From Shouchella shacheensis (GTDB lineage: Bacteria; Bacillota; Bacilli; Bacillales; Bacillaceae_D), in assembly GCF_001484965.1 (NCBI RefSeq), contig NZ_KQ947394.1:124001-188000 (forward strand): a stretch of 64,000 bases of DNA, given 5' to 3'. Under the pieces are notes generated by a model. It had not been told where the DNA came from, did not search any database, and saw only the letters and a program-made list of their open reading frames with translations. The position numbers were made by a program, and so were the translations under genes. Below are positions 8,021-16,975 of the stretch, one piece after another; within the stretch, counting starts at the first letter, position 1, and each line of letters begins with the position of its first letter.

Positions 8021-9236
8021 CTACCCAATGCTCCTTTAGCCAATCGACATAGTTCGAGTCAAGCTCCGGAAGGAAGGCCTCCTCTAAAACCTCCTCCGCC
8101 AAAACCGACTCGCCACGCTCGATTGTCTCAAGCTGTTCACGTTGTTCATCTGAGAGAAGGTCAAGAGATAGAACCGTATTCTCTCCCCATCCATCCGGTT
8201 TTAACTTCTCGAGTTGCGCTTCCGGTGATAGCAACCCATTAATCGTAACGAGCGCCCCTTCTTTATTCGGACTATTAAATGGAATCGACAGGAAGTGAGT
8301 GTTCCCAATTGAGCCCACATCTAACACAAACGAGCGCGTCGTTTCAGGAAACGTTCCGGACTCAATCAGTTGTTCCGCTCGAGCTTCGTTATACCCCATC
8401 GTCATCCACACTTCGCCTTGGCTATACAAGCGGTCTAAGTCCGTTAATGTAGCAGGGTATGTCTCCCCTTCTCGCCAAAGCGCTGGTTTTAATTCACGCA
8501 GCTGTTCCCACATTGGCTCCGCTTGCTCTGTGATCATCGCTTCATCAAAGTCTTGTGTGTACAACTGGTCGTTCGTTGCATAATAGAGCATGTGACGTAA
8601 GAACGCATTCCCCGTGAAGTCACTCGCTTCTGGATATGTAAAACGCCCCGGATTCTCCTGTATCCAAGTCACGAACTCTTCTATTGTTGCTGGCGGACTG
8701 TCAATTTTAGCAGAATCATAGAAAAACACGAACTGAACACGCCCCCAAGGTGCCTCTAACCCTTCGGTTGCCGTCCCAAAATCTGTTAAAAAGGCAGGAT
8801 TCTCACCATCAATATACGTTTGATAGTTCGGCAATTTCTCAACAAACGGTTGCGCTAACAACTCGTTTTCCTTCGCATTTTTAAAATTTTCACCGTTCAA
8901 CCAAATCATGTCAATCGTGCCGTTTTCTTGATTTGCTTGCTTTTCTACTAACAGCTTCTGCAAGATTTCCGGCGTATCTAGCGGCGTCCGTCTCAGTGTA
9001 ATATCATGCTCTTCTTCCAACCTTGGTGTGACCCACTCATCAATATAGCGGTTAATGCCATCGTCACCGCCCCACATAAATAGGTTCACCGTCGTCCCGG
9101 CAGCCAACTCTTCAATCTCTGACCAATCCTTCTCTACCCATGAATCCGTCTCAGAACTTGTCTGCTGCTCCTGCCCACTACAAGCAGCAAGAAACATGAT
9201 GCATAGCCCGATGATGCTCATCATTAGCTTCTTCAT
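7998..9236 (-). CDS. ynjB: ABC transporter substrate-binding lipoprotein (YnjB-like)
   Basis: The product has 412 residues and starts at MKKLMMSIIGL, with GGAGGAG nine bases before the ATG. A longer frame to 9356 has no such site. The signal peptide ends in a lipobox, FLAACSG, so Cys19 is the likely lipidated residue. The mature protein opens with TVNLFMWGGDDGINRYIDEW, closely resembling the WGG region of YnjB-type (COG4134) proteins, and continues with DMIWLNGENF. It should capture the substrate outside the cell for the two permeases and ATPase encoded downstream. The substrate of this transporter family is not established. Confidence 0.87.
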   Translation of the reverse strand: MKKLMMSIIGLCIMFLAACSGQEQQTSSETDSWVEKDWSEIEELAAGTTVNLFMWGGDDGINRYIDEWVTPRLEEEHDITLRRTPLDTPEILQKLLVEKQANQENGTIDMIWLNGENFKNAKENELLAQPFVEKLPNYQTYIDGENPAFLTDFGTATEGLEAPWGRVQFVFFYDSAKIDSPPATIEEFVTWIQENPGRFTYPEASDFTGNAFLRHMLYYATNDQLYTQDFDEAMITEQAEPMWEQLRELKPALWREGETYPATLTDLDRLYSQGEVWMTMGYNEARAEQLIESGTFPETTRSFVLDVGSIGNTHFLSIPFNSPNKEGALVTINGLLSPEAQLEKLKPDGWGENTVLSLDLLSDEQREQLETIERGESVLAEEVLEEAFLPELDSNYVDWLKEHWVDEVVQTD

Positions 9237-9266
9237 TGTGATCTCCTCCAAAAACGTTCTATGAAC

Positions 9267-9296
9267 ATTGTACACATTACGTGAGTGTGTGTTCAA
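9267..9296 (-). promoter_or_regulatory. SigA-type promoter of the ynjB-like operon
   Basis: On the minus strand TTGAAC at 9296-9291 and TACAAT at 9272-9267 are separated by 18 bases. Transcription would begin near 9260, about 25 bases before the binding-protein ATG. No other gene start lies nearby. Confidence 0.55.
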
Positions 9297-9398
9297 AAAG
9301 GTAAAACCAACGTTTTTAGCAACTTCTTTAACTATGATCTGTAATGTACCCAACATAGCGGTGCCGAAACCTCTTCATGTACGACTAAAGAGTAAAGC

Positions 9399-9425
9399 GG
9401 GTACGCTGAATGTTGCAGCGTACCC
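9399..9425. terminator. Hairpin terminator between ynjB promoter and osmC
   Basis: GGGTACGCTG pairs perfectly with CAGCGTACCC around a 7-base loop. On the minus strand it directly follows the OsmC-family stop codon. The T-rich tract after it is imperfect, so termination is probable but not certain. Confidence 0.6.
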
Positions 9426-9431
9426 CCTTTG

Positions 9432-9869
9432 TTAGTTTTTTGACCAATTTGTTTCTAACTCAACCCCAGCTGCCTTTAACGTAGTGAATACCGGACAACG
9501 TTGATCAGTGATTTCTTTTAACTGTTCGATTCGCTCCTGAGACTCGGATGTCTCTACATCCGCATGAATGGTTACTTTTTCAAAGTATGGTCGAACATTC
9601 GGATCACCCATTAACCCTCTTGTATCAAGTTCACCATTAACCTTAAATGTAATCCCCTGAAGATCAAACTCCAATTCTTTCGCAACGAAATTAGCAATGA
9701 CATTCTCACAACCGGCCAACGCAAATAATAACGTAGATAAAGGATCAGCACCTTTGTCTGTTCCTCCCATAGTTGCTGGCTCATCAATAGTGATGGTGTG
9801 GTTTCCAGAAGTTAATGTTGATTTCATTCCCTCGGCTTGGCCTGAAATTTGAAATGTTGCTTTTGACAT
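9432..9869 (-). CDS. OsmC/Ohr-family protein
   Basis: The 145-residue product starts at MSKATFQISG, with AGGAGG in front. A start at 9905 would overlap the preceding gene and lacks a site. The two family cysteines are present: Cys54 in LAGCENV and Cys125 in QRCPVFT. In OsmC/Ohr proteins such a pair reduces organic hydroperoxides, although the small YhfA-like branch has poorly known activity. It is co-directional with the glutaredoxin-like gene 16 bases upstream, which suggests a thiol-redox unit. Confidence 0.85.
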   Translation of the reverse strand: MSKATFQISGQAEGMKSTLTSGNHTITIDEPATMGGTDKGADPLSTLLFALAGCENVIANFVAKELEFDLQGITFKVNGELDTRGLMGDPNVRPYFEKVTIHADVETSESQERIEQLKEITDQRCPVFTTLKAAGVELETNWSKN

Positions 9870-9885
9870 AATGAAAAACCTCCTT

Positions 9886-10224
9886 TTAATTTCTACCTTT
9901 ATCATGCTTGTTTACAACATGATCTCCGGTAAGCTTACTTCCACTTGTCAAATGCATGGTGTTACCTTGCTTATTTTTACCGGTTGAGTGCACGCCAATC
10001 ACCTTTATCTTCTCTGTTGCCGTAAATATCCGATCCCCGACGTAAATATCGTCTCTTGTAAAAAGAACCGGGGTCACAACTTCGCCAACTTTATTTTTCA
10101 GTTCTTTTGCAGCATGAGAAACATGAAATAAATTAATTTCTTCATATGGAACATTGCTTCCCTTTAAATATTGTTTCACTTGATAACACATTTGACAGCT
10201 ATCTATAACAAAAAGACGATTCAC
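9886..10224 (-). CDS. Glutaredoxin-like thiol-redox protein
   Basis: A GTG start at 10224 with GGGAGGGGG before it gives 112 residues. The protein opens VNRLFVIDSCQMCYQVKQYL, a thioredoxin-fold strand followed by a CxxC pair (CQMC). It continues with VPYEEINLFH and the cis-proline region VVTPVLF. The rest of the C terminus (GKNKQGNTMHLTSGSK) is polar and not typical of glutaredoxins, so its partner is unclear. It probably reduces disulfides with the OsmC-like neighbour. A longer frame to 10263 has no ribosome site. Confidence 0.65.
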   Translation of the reverse strand: MNRLFVIDSCQMCYQVKQYLKGSNVPYEEINLFHVSHAAKELKNKVGEVVTPVLFTRDDIYVGDRIFTATEKIKVIGVHSTGKNKQGNTMHLTSGSKLTGDHVVNKHDKGRN

Positions 10225-10274
10225 TGTAGCCCCCTCCCTGACTCTAACCTTATAATATCTCAACAGTCTTTTTC

Positions 10275-10312
10275 TGTAAGATGGCTTACATTATGGCTGA
10301 ATGAATTATAAT
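10275..10312 (+). promoter_or_regulatory. Promoter of the Crp/Fnr gene with a Crp/Fnr-type dyad
   Basis: TGTAAG-ATGG-CTTACA at 10275-10290 is a perfect inverted repeat of the size bound by Crp/Fnr proteins. Its right arm serves as the -35 element (CTTACA), followed after 16 bases by TATAAT at 10307-10312. Binding would compete with RNA polymerase at this promoter and could also affect the divergent glutaredoxin-like gene. Confidence 0.55.
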
Positions 10313-10345
10313 AGAGTAAAGTAGCCAAGTATGCAGAGGAGCGCG

Positions 10346-11032
10346 ATGAATATGGATAAACTATTTTTACTATCACAAATCAGTCTATTTGATGAGCTCC
10401 CTACGGAAGAACTGCAACTCATCGATCAAATGAGCGAAATGAAACCCGTTAAAAAAGGCACCCTCATTTTATCGCCTGAGCATCCAATTGAAGCCTTGTT
10501 TCTATTAAAAAAGGGGCAAGTCCGCTTGTATCGCATGAATGCACAGGGAAAGCAGTTTACGGTCGATATCCTCGTAGACGGAAACATCTTTGGCGAAACA
10601 TCGACGATGACCTTAACTGATGACCAAATCTATGCAGAAGCGATGACAGAAACTTATCTATGTATACTAGGCAAAGATGAGTTTGAAACATTTATTGGAA
10701 AGAACCCAAAAATCGCTCTGAGGTTCATCAATATTCTCTCTACAAGATTAAACGAGCTCTATAGTTTAAGTGAAAAAATTGCGCTAGTTGATGTAAAATA
10801 CCGGGTCCTTTATTTGCTTCTCAAGTTAAGTGAAAAAACAGGGCACCGAAAGCAAGAGTGGCAAACGATTGAAATGAAATTAACACATCAAGACATTGCT
10901 TACATGATTGGTTCAACACGAGAGACCACTAGCGCTACGATAAGCCAATTAAAGAAGGATGGTTTTCTAAAGAAAAGATTTCAACTAGCTATTCATGCAA
11001 GCAAAGCAAAAACAGCACTCGAAGCATTGTAA
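10346..11032 (+). CDS. Crp/Fnr-family transcriptional regulator
   Basis: About 228 residues. The first half is a cyclic-nucleotide-binding-type beta roll (HPIEALFLLKKGQVRLYRM, then ILVDGNIFGE). The second half has the Crp helix-turn-helix: LTHQDIAYMIGSTRETTSATISQL near residue 175. The cysteines that hold the Fnr iron-sulfur cluster are absent, so it probably senses something other than oxygen through a cluster. Start choice is between ATG 10346 and ATG 10352; AGAGGAG lies 4 and 10 bases upstream of them. It is divergent from the OsmC/glutaredoxin pair and may control it and itself. Confidence 0.85.
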   Translation: MNMDKLFLLSQISLFDELPTEELQLIDQMSEMKPVKKGTLILSPEHPIEALFLLKKGQVRLYRMNAQGKQFTVDILVDGNIFGETSTMTLTDDQIYAEAMTETYLCILGKDEFETFIGKNPKIALRFINILSTRLNELYSLSEKIALVDVKYRVLYLLLKLSEKTGHRKQEWQTIEMKLTHQDIAYMIGSTRETTSATISQLKKDGFLKKRFQLAIHASKAKTALEAL

Positions 11033-11278
11033 GTACCGTGAATCAGCTTCCCTTTAACGAGCCTACACAGTTCTCACACCAAAGCTGTCAGGTTAACGTT
11101 TGAGCATGTTTAACTCAACTTCCGGACAGAAGAAATACACCTCACCCCCAGGTATACAGGATCAGGGCGGCTGATCCTGGCAGAATCCAGACGAGAGGAG
11201 TGGGAAACCCGCGGGTTCCTCGAGGCCACTAAAAAACAAATGATTTTTTCTCGTAGGGTGGTTGATAAACCAAATAAA

Positions 11279-11321
11279 CAGACCCCAAATTCCTTACTTA
11301 GGAAGCCGGGGTCTGTTTTTT
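11279..11321 (+). terminator. Rho-independent terminator
   Basis: CAGACCCC pairs with GGGGTCTG, with an inner TTCCT/AGGAA stem, and is followed by TTTTTT on the plus strand. It can end transcripts from the Crp/Fnr gene. It also overlaps the tail of the decayed transposase frame on the minus strand. Confidence 0.75.
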
Positions 11322-12064
11322 GTTGATTTAGTATTGGAATGGGGGATTATTCCCCCATTACCTTGAGCATTCGTTAGAAGTTGACCGTGAATATCGACAT
11401 GGCGCCTTGCAGCTCCGCTTAATAGACCCGGAGATGAGGCGGTTTCATACCTGTGTCGATGCTTGAGCTCACTGTTTTTCGGCTCAATCTTATAGCATGA
11501 ATTTGCCTTTTCCTTGAAGTACTCCGTCTCTTCAAAAGCCATCTGTGCGGTGTGTTCAGGGGATTTAATCATCACTGAGTACGTTTTACTTTTGGCCCCT
11601 GCTTTGTAGCACCCTTCTTGGAATGGACACGTCTTGCATTTTTCTACCTCAAAGTAATAATGATCGTTTCACTCTCAATAATTCCCTTTTCCATGGCAAT
11701 CTCAACGTTTTTTCTAATTAACAAGTCGAGGAGATTCACATCCTTGAGCCGCATTTCCGGAACTTCATTAAAGAACTCGGGTTGATGACCTCTTCTTCTG
11801 GTGCCATCCCCAAAAAATATTTATACAACATCTCCTACTTGGAACGCTCGACAAGGTCCACATCGGACAGGGGGTAGATCGGCTCAACACTAAATATTTA
11901 ACCGGGTCAATGGCGGAACGCCCATAATTCAAGCTATACATCGCCAGCAGTGACAGTGTAATCCAGCGTTTGGATAACCAAGGGATCTCTTCATGACCAA
12001 CAATGGCAAAAGGGACTGTTTTGCATTCATTCCTTATAGCACAGTGGGGGAGCATCCAAATCAT
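11294..12064 (-). mobile_element. IS1182-family transposase remnant
   Basis: Minus-strand fragments in different frames match an IS1182-type transposase. There is an N-terminal part (SLLAMYSLNYGRS), a middle part (RLKDVNLLDLLIRKNVEIAMEKG), a CKTCPFQEGCYKAG zinc-like region, and a C-terminal part (YKIEPKNSELKHRHRYETASS). The segment between the middle and the CxxC region, which normally holds catalytic acidic residues, is missing. Several frameshifts are present. The element cannot make a functional enzyme. I could not define its terminal repeats. Confidence 0.7.
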
Positions 12065-12252
12065 CCTTTCGTATGGGGAGTGTTGGTACTAAATCATTAC
12101 GATAGATGATTTGGATGTTCCTGTTTTTGTCTAATCATGTTCCCCATAAATTGTTACCGAATCATAATAACAATATAATAAAAAATTCTCAATTAGGAGA
12201 TATCTGAATTCGTGGGTTTTATTTATCGAACCTGTTATTATATTAAGCCGGG

Positions 12253-13227
12253 TCACTCTCGTACACTTAATAAGATTTTCCCTGTACTTTTTCTAGACTC
12301 CAATAATTTATGAGCCTCACATGCATCTTCTAAAGAAAACTCCATGCCAATTTTAATCATTAGTTTTCCTTCTGACATGTATTTGAATACCTGATCTGCT
12401 GCTCCCTTTAAGAGATCTGGTCTCTCCTTTCGGGTCGTGCCCAGGCTGAATCCTAAGACAGATCGACAACTCGAATGGAGCTCTTTAGTTTCAAAAATGC
12501 CAACTTCTTCACTAGAATCACCAAAATGAACCAGTCTTCCATACAAGGATAAACAACTCATACTTTGTTCGGACACTTTACCGGACAGAGAATCTAAAAC
12601 AATATTAACGCCCAAACCATCGGTCAATTTATTTACCTTACAAGGGAAATCCTTATATAGAATCACATGATCAGCCCCTGCTTCCTGAACTACTGAAAAT
12701 TTACTTTCCTCACTAACAGTACCAATTACCTTCCCAGCACCCAGTAGTTTAGCCAGCTGAATAACAGTTGTACCTACTCCCCCAGCAGCAGCGTGTACAA
12801 GAATGGTTTCCCCGTTGCGTAGCCGTGCCACGTCATGCAAGAGTTTATAAGATAAAAAAGAAACTGTTGGGCACGCTGCAGCTGAAGTAAAATCAATATT
12901 GTCCGGAAGAGCAAAAGTTAAGGCTTCTTTTGCAACGACATATTCAGCATAAGAACCATTGTTAGGAAAGGCAATGACTCTTTGCCCAACCCTTAACCCT
13001 TTGACATGCTCTCCTACACGTTCAATCGTCCCTGCTGCATCTAACCCAGGTGTTATGGGGAAATCACCTTTGCCTTTCCTCCCATTCCTTTGTTTAACAT
13101 CTGCGAAGTTTACACTTGTTTTCTCTACTCGAATAAGGACATCAGTCGAACTGATTTTCGGTATGTCTGTTTCTTTTATTTTTAATACCTCTGGCCCGCC
13201 AAAGTGATCTATAATAACACTTTTCAT
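12253..13227 (-). CDS. Zinc-independent quinone oxidoreductase-like MDR dehydrogenase
   Basis: The 324-residue product starts at MKSVIIDHFGGPEVLKI with GGGAGAT before the ATG. It is a medium-chain dehydrogenase of the quinone oxidoreductase branch, with an N-terminal GroES-like domain and a nucleotide-binding motif HAAAGGVGTTVIQLAKLLGA near residue 145. The structural and catalytic zinc cysteines of alcohol dehydrogenases are absent. It should reduce a quinone or an enone with NADPH. It is the last gene of the LacI-controlled operon, 156 bases after the RraA-like gene. The broken copy at 1130-1515 is a relative. Confidence 0.82.
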   Translation of the reverse strand: MKSVIIDHFGGPEVLKIKETDIPKISSTDVLIRVEKTSVNFADVKQRNGRKGKGDFPITPGLDAAGTIERVGEHVKGLRVGQRVIAFPNNGSYAEYVVAKEALTFALPDNIDFTSAAACPTVSFLSYKLLHDVARLRNGETILVHAAAGGVGTTVIQLAKLLGAGKVIGTVSEESKFSVVQEAGADHVILYKDFPCKVNKLTDGLGVNIVLDSLSGKVSEQSMSCLSLYGRLVHFGDSSEEVGIFETKELHSSCRSVLGFSLGTTRKERPDLLKGAADQVFKYMSEGKLMIKIGMEFSLEDACEAHKLLESRKSTGKILLSVRE

Positions 13228-13383
13228 CCCTACCCATCTCCCTTTTTTTTGCAGTAAAATCATTGACAACCCAAAACCCCAATAAATCAACCTATTTCTA
13301 CATCTTCATCGTTTCATTTTTTTAAGAAACTGTTGAATGGCGATCCTTGAGTACAAGGCATCATTATTATCAAGACAATTCAT

Positions 13384-13989
13384 CTATTTTGCTAGAAAAT
13401 CATTAAGATATTTTTCAACTTCCTCTACCTTGCCAGAAACTTTTTCTGCTCTTCTCAAATCAAAATCAAGTTTGTCTAATGATTTTTCCAATATATTATC
13501 CTCATCTGCCTGTGGGACGACAACAACACCATCTGCGTCTCCTACGATAATATCCCCTGGATGAACGGTCGTGCCACCACATGATATAGGAACGTTTATT
13601 TCTCCCCAACCTGCTTTTCCGCTTGCTGCCACCGTCGCTCCGTTGCAAAAAACGGGAAAACCTAATTGCTTTGTTCCTTTTATATCACGAATGGCTCCGT
13701 CTGTGACAATCCCTTTAATACCTAATGTTTGTGCTAAACCTATAATAAAGTCTCCCGCCACCGCACGGTAGGAATCGCCTTTTGCATCAATAACCAAAAC
13801 ATCTCCTGCTTCCGCTTCTTGGATAGCGCGCAGTACGGTTAAATTATCACCAACGGGCATCTTTACTGTAAAAGCTCTTCCCATGACTCTTTGTTCTCCA
13901 TGCAAAGGTTTAATGGATGGATCCATATTATTGAGACCTTGCATACAATCTGAAATACATGTCGTTGGTATCTCCCGAAAGCAACTCAT
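13384..13989 (-). CDS. RraA-family protein (aldolase/decarboxylase-like)
   Basis: Complete at 201 residues, with AGGGGAG before the ATG. It contains GDFIIGLAQTLGIKGIVTDGAIRDI, whose RD pair lies in the active site of the aldolase members, and HPGDIIVGDADGVVVVP. The most likely reactions are retro-aldol cleavage of a 4-hydroxy-4-methyl-2-oxoglutarate-like acid or decarboxylation of oxaloacetate. That would suit an operon with a tricarboxylate-type transporter. It is a paralogue of the partial gene at the left edge. The exact substrate is an inference. Confidence 0.85.
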   Translation of the reverse strand: MSCFREIPTTCISDCMQGLNNMDPSIKPLHGEQRVMGRAFTVKMPVGDNLTVLRAIQEAEAGDVLVIDAKGDSYRAVAGDFIIGLAQTLGIKGIVTDGAIRDIKGTKQLGFPVFCNGATVAASGKAGWGEINVPISCGGTTVHPGDIIVGDADGVVVVPQADEDNILEKSLDKLDFDLRRAEKVSGKVEEVEKYLNDFLAK

Positions 13990-14031
13990 TAAAAACTCCC
14001 CTTAATCTTTGATTTTATATCCACGTTTAAC

Positions 14032-15099
14032 TTAAGTTGTAACTACTTGACTTGCCGGTATTTTCACCTCATATTCATTCGATAAATCCACCATGACATC
14101 ATAAATTTGTTCAGAGACTTTAACAGTACCTTCTTCTAGTTCTAGCTTTCGTTGCCATTCTATTTCCCCAGGCAACAAAATATCTTTGTTTTCATCAATT
14201 TTCGGCAGTGATTTCACCATATGAACCAGATCACCTACTCTTTGCTTAAAATGAGCAATTTCCATAAATTTCTCTACGTTTAAAGATAGAAATAAATGAC
14301 CATTGTTTCTTTTTCCATCTTCTGCAACACCAGCATTTTGATTGCCAAAACCAGAACCAGTGAGGACCCCTGTTAATATTTCAATCATAAATGTAATGCC
14401 ATAACCTTTATAATCTCCAATAGGTAATATAGCGCCGCCATCTAACGCTTCTTTCGGATCGGTGGTCGATTCGCCAAACTTGTTAATGGCCCACCCTAAT
14501 GGGATAGACTCTCCTTTTGAGTTTGCAACACGGATTTTCCCCCGTGCTACGATACTATTTGCGATATCCATCGTAACTGGATAAGCGAAATTTGTTGGGA
14601 CAGATATCGACCATGGATTATTTCCAAGCAAGGGCTTCAAACTCCCGGTTGGAGCAATTCCTGGTGATGCATTGGTAAAGGTGATGCCGATCTGGTTGTT
14701 TTGCGAAGCCATTTCAGTGTAGTAGGCTGCGGTGCCAAAATGCGTGCTATTTCTTACACCAACAACCCCAACTCCGTACTCGCTACTAATTTTTATGGCT
14801 TCTTGCATAGCATAATGACCGGCGACTGCGCCTAAAGCGTGATCCCCATCTATTAATTTCACAATCGAATCGTCTTTTATTTTATTAATCTTGGGTTGCG
14901 GGTTAATGTTCCCTCGTTTAATCTGCATAATATACGTGGGCAATCTAACAAATCCATGTGTAAATATCCCTTTTTTATCACAGTCAAGAAAGTTATCCAT
15001 TAGAATACCAGCATGCTCTTTAGATACCCCATATTGTCTTATAACTTCCATTCCCATACTAATATAATCAGAACTGCTAACAATATATTCTTTTTCCAC
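14032..15099 (-). CDS. Ldh-family (malate/ureidoglycolate/L-lactate-type) dehydrogenase
   Basis: GTG at 15099 with GGGAGG eight bases before it gives a 355-residue protein. A frame to 15162 would add an unlikely N terminus. This is the type II malate/L-lactate dehydrogenase fold, recognised by THGFVRLPTYIMQIKRG, DGDHALGAVAGHYAM, RNSTHFGTAAYY and ANSIVARGKI. Members oxidise 2-hydroxy acids with NAD(P). In this operon it could make the 2-oxo acid that the RraA-like protein cleaves. It is unrelated to the classical Rossmann-fold lactate dehydrogenases. Confidence 0.87.
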   Translation of the reverse strand: MEKEYIVSSSDYISMGMEVIRQYGVSKEHAGILMDNFLDCDKKGIFTHGFVRLPTYIMQIKRGNINPQPKINKIKDDSIVKLIDGDHALGAVAGHYAMQEAIKISSEYGVGVVGVRNSTHFGTAAYYTEMASQNNQIGITFTNASPGIAPTGSLKPLLGNNPWSISVPTNFAYPVTMDIANSIVARGKIRVANSKGESIPLGWAINKFGESTTDPKEALDGGAILPIGDYKGYGITFMIEILTGVLTGSGFGNQNAGVAEDGKRNNGHLFLSLNVEKFMEIAHFKQRVGDLVHMVKSLPKIDENKDILLPGEIEWQRKLELEEGTVKVSEQIYDVMVDLSNEYEVKIPASQVVTT

Positions 15100-15174
15100 G
15101 TATGTTTCCTCCCTTATAGTTTCTAATAACCCACCACTACTTGACTTGTATTTTGCAGCCATGGTAATACTTTG

Positions 15175-15477
15175 CTATATATCCAGTTCTATAAGTGGAC
15201 TATGTTGTTGCCCCCCGAATACATCCAAATCAAACCTACTACCTGCACTCACGTTCCTAGGAAAAGAAATCTTTATTGCTTTTGCTTGATCACACTCATA
15301 AATCTGAATTTGCTCTTCCCTTAATTGATACAACAATGCGATCTTAGATTTATTCAGCTTCCCAGATTTTTTCACTCGCTCATAGTGTCTATTCTCTTCA
15401 AATAGAATGTCAATCGTTAATAGAAAAGGACCGGCGTTTTTTGAACGAATTAGCCTTGCTAGACTACCTAGTTGCAT
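15175..15477 (-). CDS. DUF4387 protein (AtuA-related small subunit)
   Basis: A 100-residue protein matching DUF4387 along its whole length: IRSKNAGPFLLTIDILF at the start, then a YERVKKSG segment, and the C-terminal FDLDVFGGQQHSPLI. DUF4387 proteins are encoded directly after DUF1446 proteins, or fused to their C terminus, in many bacteria. Here the gap is 18 bases. The pair probably forms one enzyme, but the reaction is not known. Confidence 0.85.
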   Translation of the reverse strand: MQLGSLARLIRSKNAGPFLLTIDILFEENRHYERVKKSGKLNKSKIALLYQLREEQIQIYECDQAKAIKISFPRNVSAGSRFDLDVFGGQQHSPLIELDI

Positions 15478-15495
15478 ATAGACCCCTCCACTTCA

Positions 15496-16854
15496 TTAAA
15501 TTTGAATATGATGAATTTCCACTAATTCCAGAGGATCTTGCAATTCAACCACATGATTAAGAGAAAACTCATAAACCTCTCCCATATCCGCGTCTGGGGG
15601 TGAGAACGGAAAAGCTATCTGACTGACTAAGCCTGACCACTCTTTAATCGGATGATGCAGCACTGTATGCCACAAGATTGACATGATAGAATTACACTTG
15701 TCAGGCGTTTGTGCAATGACATCAAATAATATTCCAACTTCATGACCAATAGCGTCCTTATGTGATTCCCTCTCTCCCATAACGCCTGATGCACCATATG
15801 TCCGAATGGATAAATCATATTCTTCTTTTTTTATCCCCAAACTTTCTTGTACTTTTTTGTTAACACTAGAAACCGCTTCTTCAATGAATTGCGACAGTTG
15901 CATTAAAACGAATGGATCTCTTATTCCTCCGATAGCGATACGCCTGTGCCCTATATGCTCAACTCCCTCCAACCGCGTGGTGTAGATATGACTTCTACTA
16001 AACTCACTATCAAACACATCAACACCTTTTCCATTCGATTCATACCGTGCAGCCTCTGTTTTCAGAGTTCCGTTACACTCTACCAATTGATAGGGGTTTT
16101 GATTTTCATACATAAGATGAGAGAGAACGCTCAGTGGCGTTACTTTAAACTGAGGATTCGGTGACTCTATGGTAAAATAGTTGTCGTGAATCATCGCTAA
16201 TATTGAATCAGGGTGTTTTCGATTCTCCACACAACCAGCTCCACATTCAATTATCTTGGCGGCATGCCAAACCTTACCATCGCTAATTCCTTTTTGAATC
16301 GGGAGTGCTGAAAATATCGAAGTATCACTTGACCTTCCTGCAATGATTACTTTTGCGCCCTTATTTAACGCATCAATAATTGGTTCTGGTCCCATTTGTC
16401 CAACAACCCTTTTTAGCCGTCTGATTTGTTCTTCTCCTAAAGTTGGTGCATTTTCTAAAGGTTTAATTTTCCCTTTAGAGTAATACTCTAGTAGTAAGTC
16501 TTTATCGATTTCAGAATATATTTTCGCCATCGGGAAATGAAAATCTTCCTCTTCGGCAATCTCCCGAATAATATCAACTGTCCACTCTACTTGCTTATTA
16601 CCACCTGCCGTACCTGCCGATCCAACAATTAATGGAATATCCTTTTCCACAGCCCCACGTAGCATTATTCCTAAATCCCTCTTCACTGATTCCTTGGAAG
16701 CCATGGAACGACCGCTTCCTAAGTAGTAAGGACCTGGATCGGTGGATCCGGCATCGCACCCAATCATATCTGGACAATTCTTCATTGCTCGATTAAAGCT
16801 TTCAATGGAAAAACCAGTTCCTAACATGCCTGACGCCGCTAACAGTGTTACCAT
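15496..16854 (-). CDS. DUF1446/AtuA-family protein
   Basis: ATG at 16854, just after a GGGGGC site, gives 452 residues. A TTG at 16869 is possible but sits on that site. The N terminus LLAASGMLGTGFSIESF, the CDAGSTDPGPYYLGSG motif near 40 and GRSSDTSIFSALP near 180 are hallmarks of DUF1446. The family was named from acyclic terpene utilisation protein AtuA of Pseudomonas, but most members sit in other catabolic operons and have no proven reaction. Together with DUF4387 and a tripartite carboxylate transporter, it probably acts on the imported acid or its CoA ester. Confidence 0.88.
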   Translation of the reverse strand: MVTLLAASGMLGTGFSIESFNRAMKNCPDMIGCDAGSTDPGPYYLGSGRSMASKESVKRDLGIMLRGAVEKDIPLIVGSAGTAGGNKQVEWTVDIIREIAEEEDFHFPMAKIYSEIDKDLLLEYYSKGKIKPLENAPTLGEEQIRRLKRVVGQMGPEPIIDALNKGAKVIIAGRSSDTSIFSALPIQKGISDGKVWHAAKIIECGAGCVENRKHPDSILAMIHDNYFTIESPNPQFKVTPLSVLSHLMYENQNPYQLVECNGTLKTEAARYESNGKGVDVFDSEFSRSHIYTTRLEGVEHIGHRRIAIGGIRDPFVLMQLSQFIEEAVSSVNKKVQESLGIKKEEYDLSIRTYGASGVMGERESHKDAIGHEVGILFDVIAQTPDKCNSIMSILWHTVLHHPIKEWSGLVSQIAFPFSPPDADMGEVYEFSLNHVVELQDPLELVEIHHIQI

Positions 16855-16975
16855 TTTTTCAGCCCCCAATATGAAATATCAAAGCATCTATTAGCTCCAA
16901 CACCTCTTCGTTTTGGTCTAAATGTTGCTTTACTGAAATACAAAATAACAGAAGGCCTTCCTTGACATTCGCCAC

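Noticed and set aside
11158-11178. AGGATCAG/CTGATCCT dyad after the Crp/Fnr gene
   Set aside because: It is short, has no T tract, and a better terminator lies 100 bases further on.
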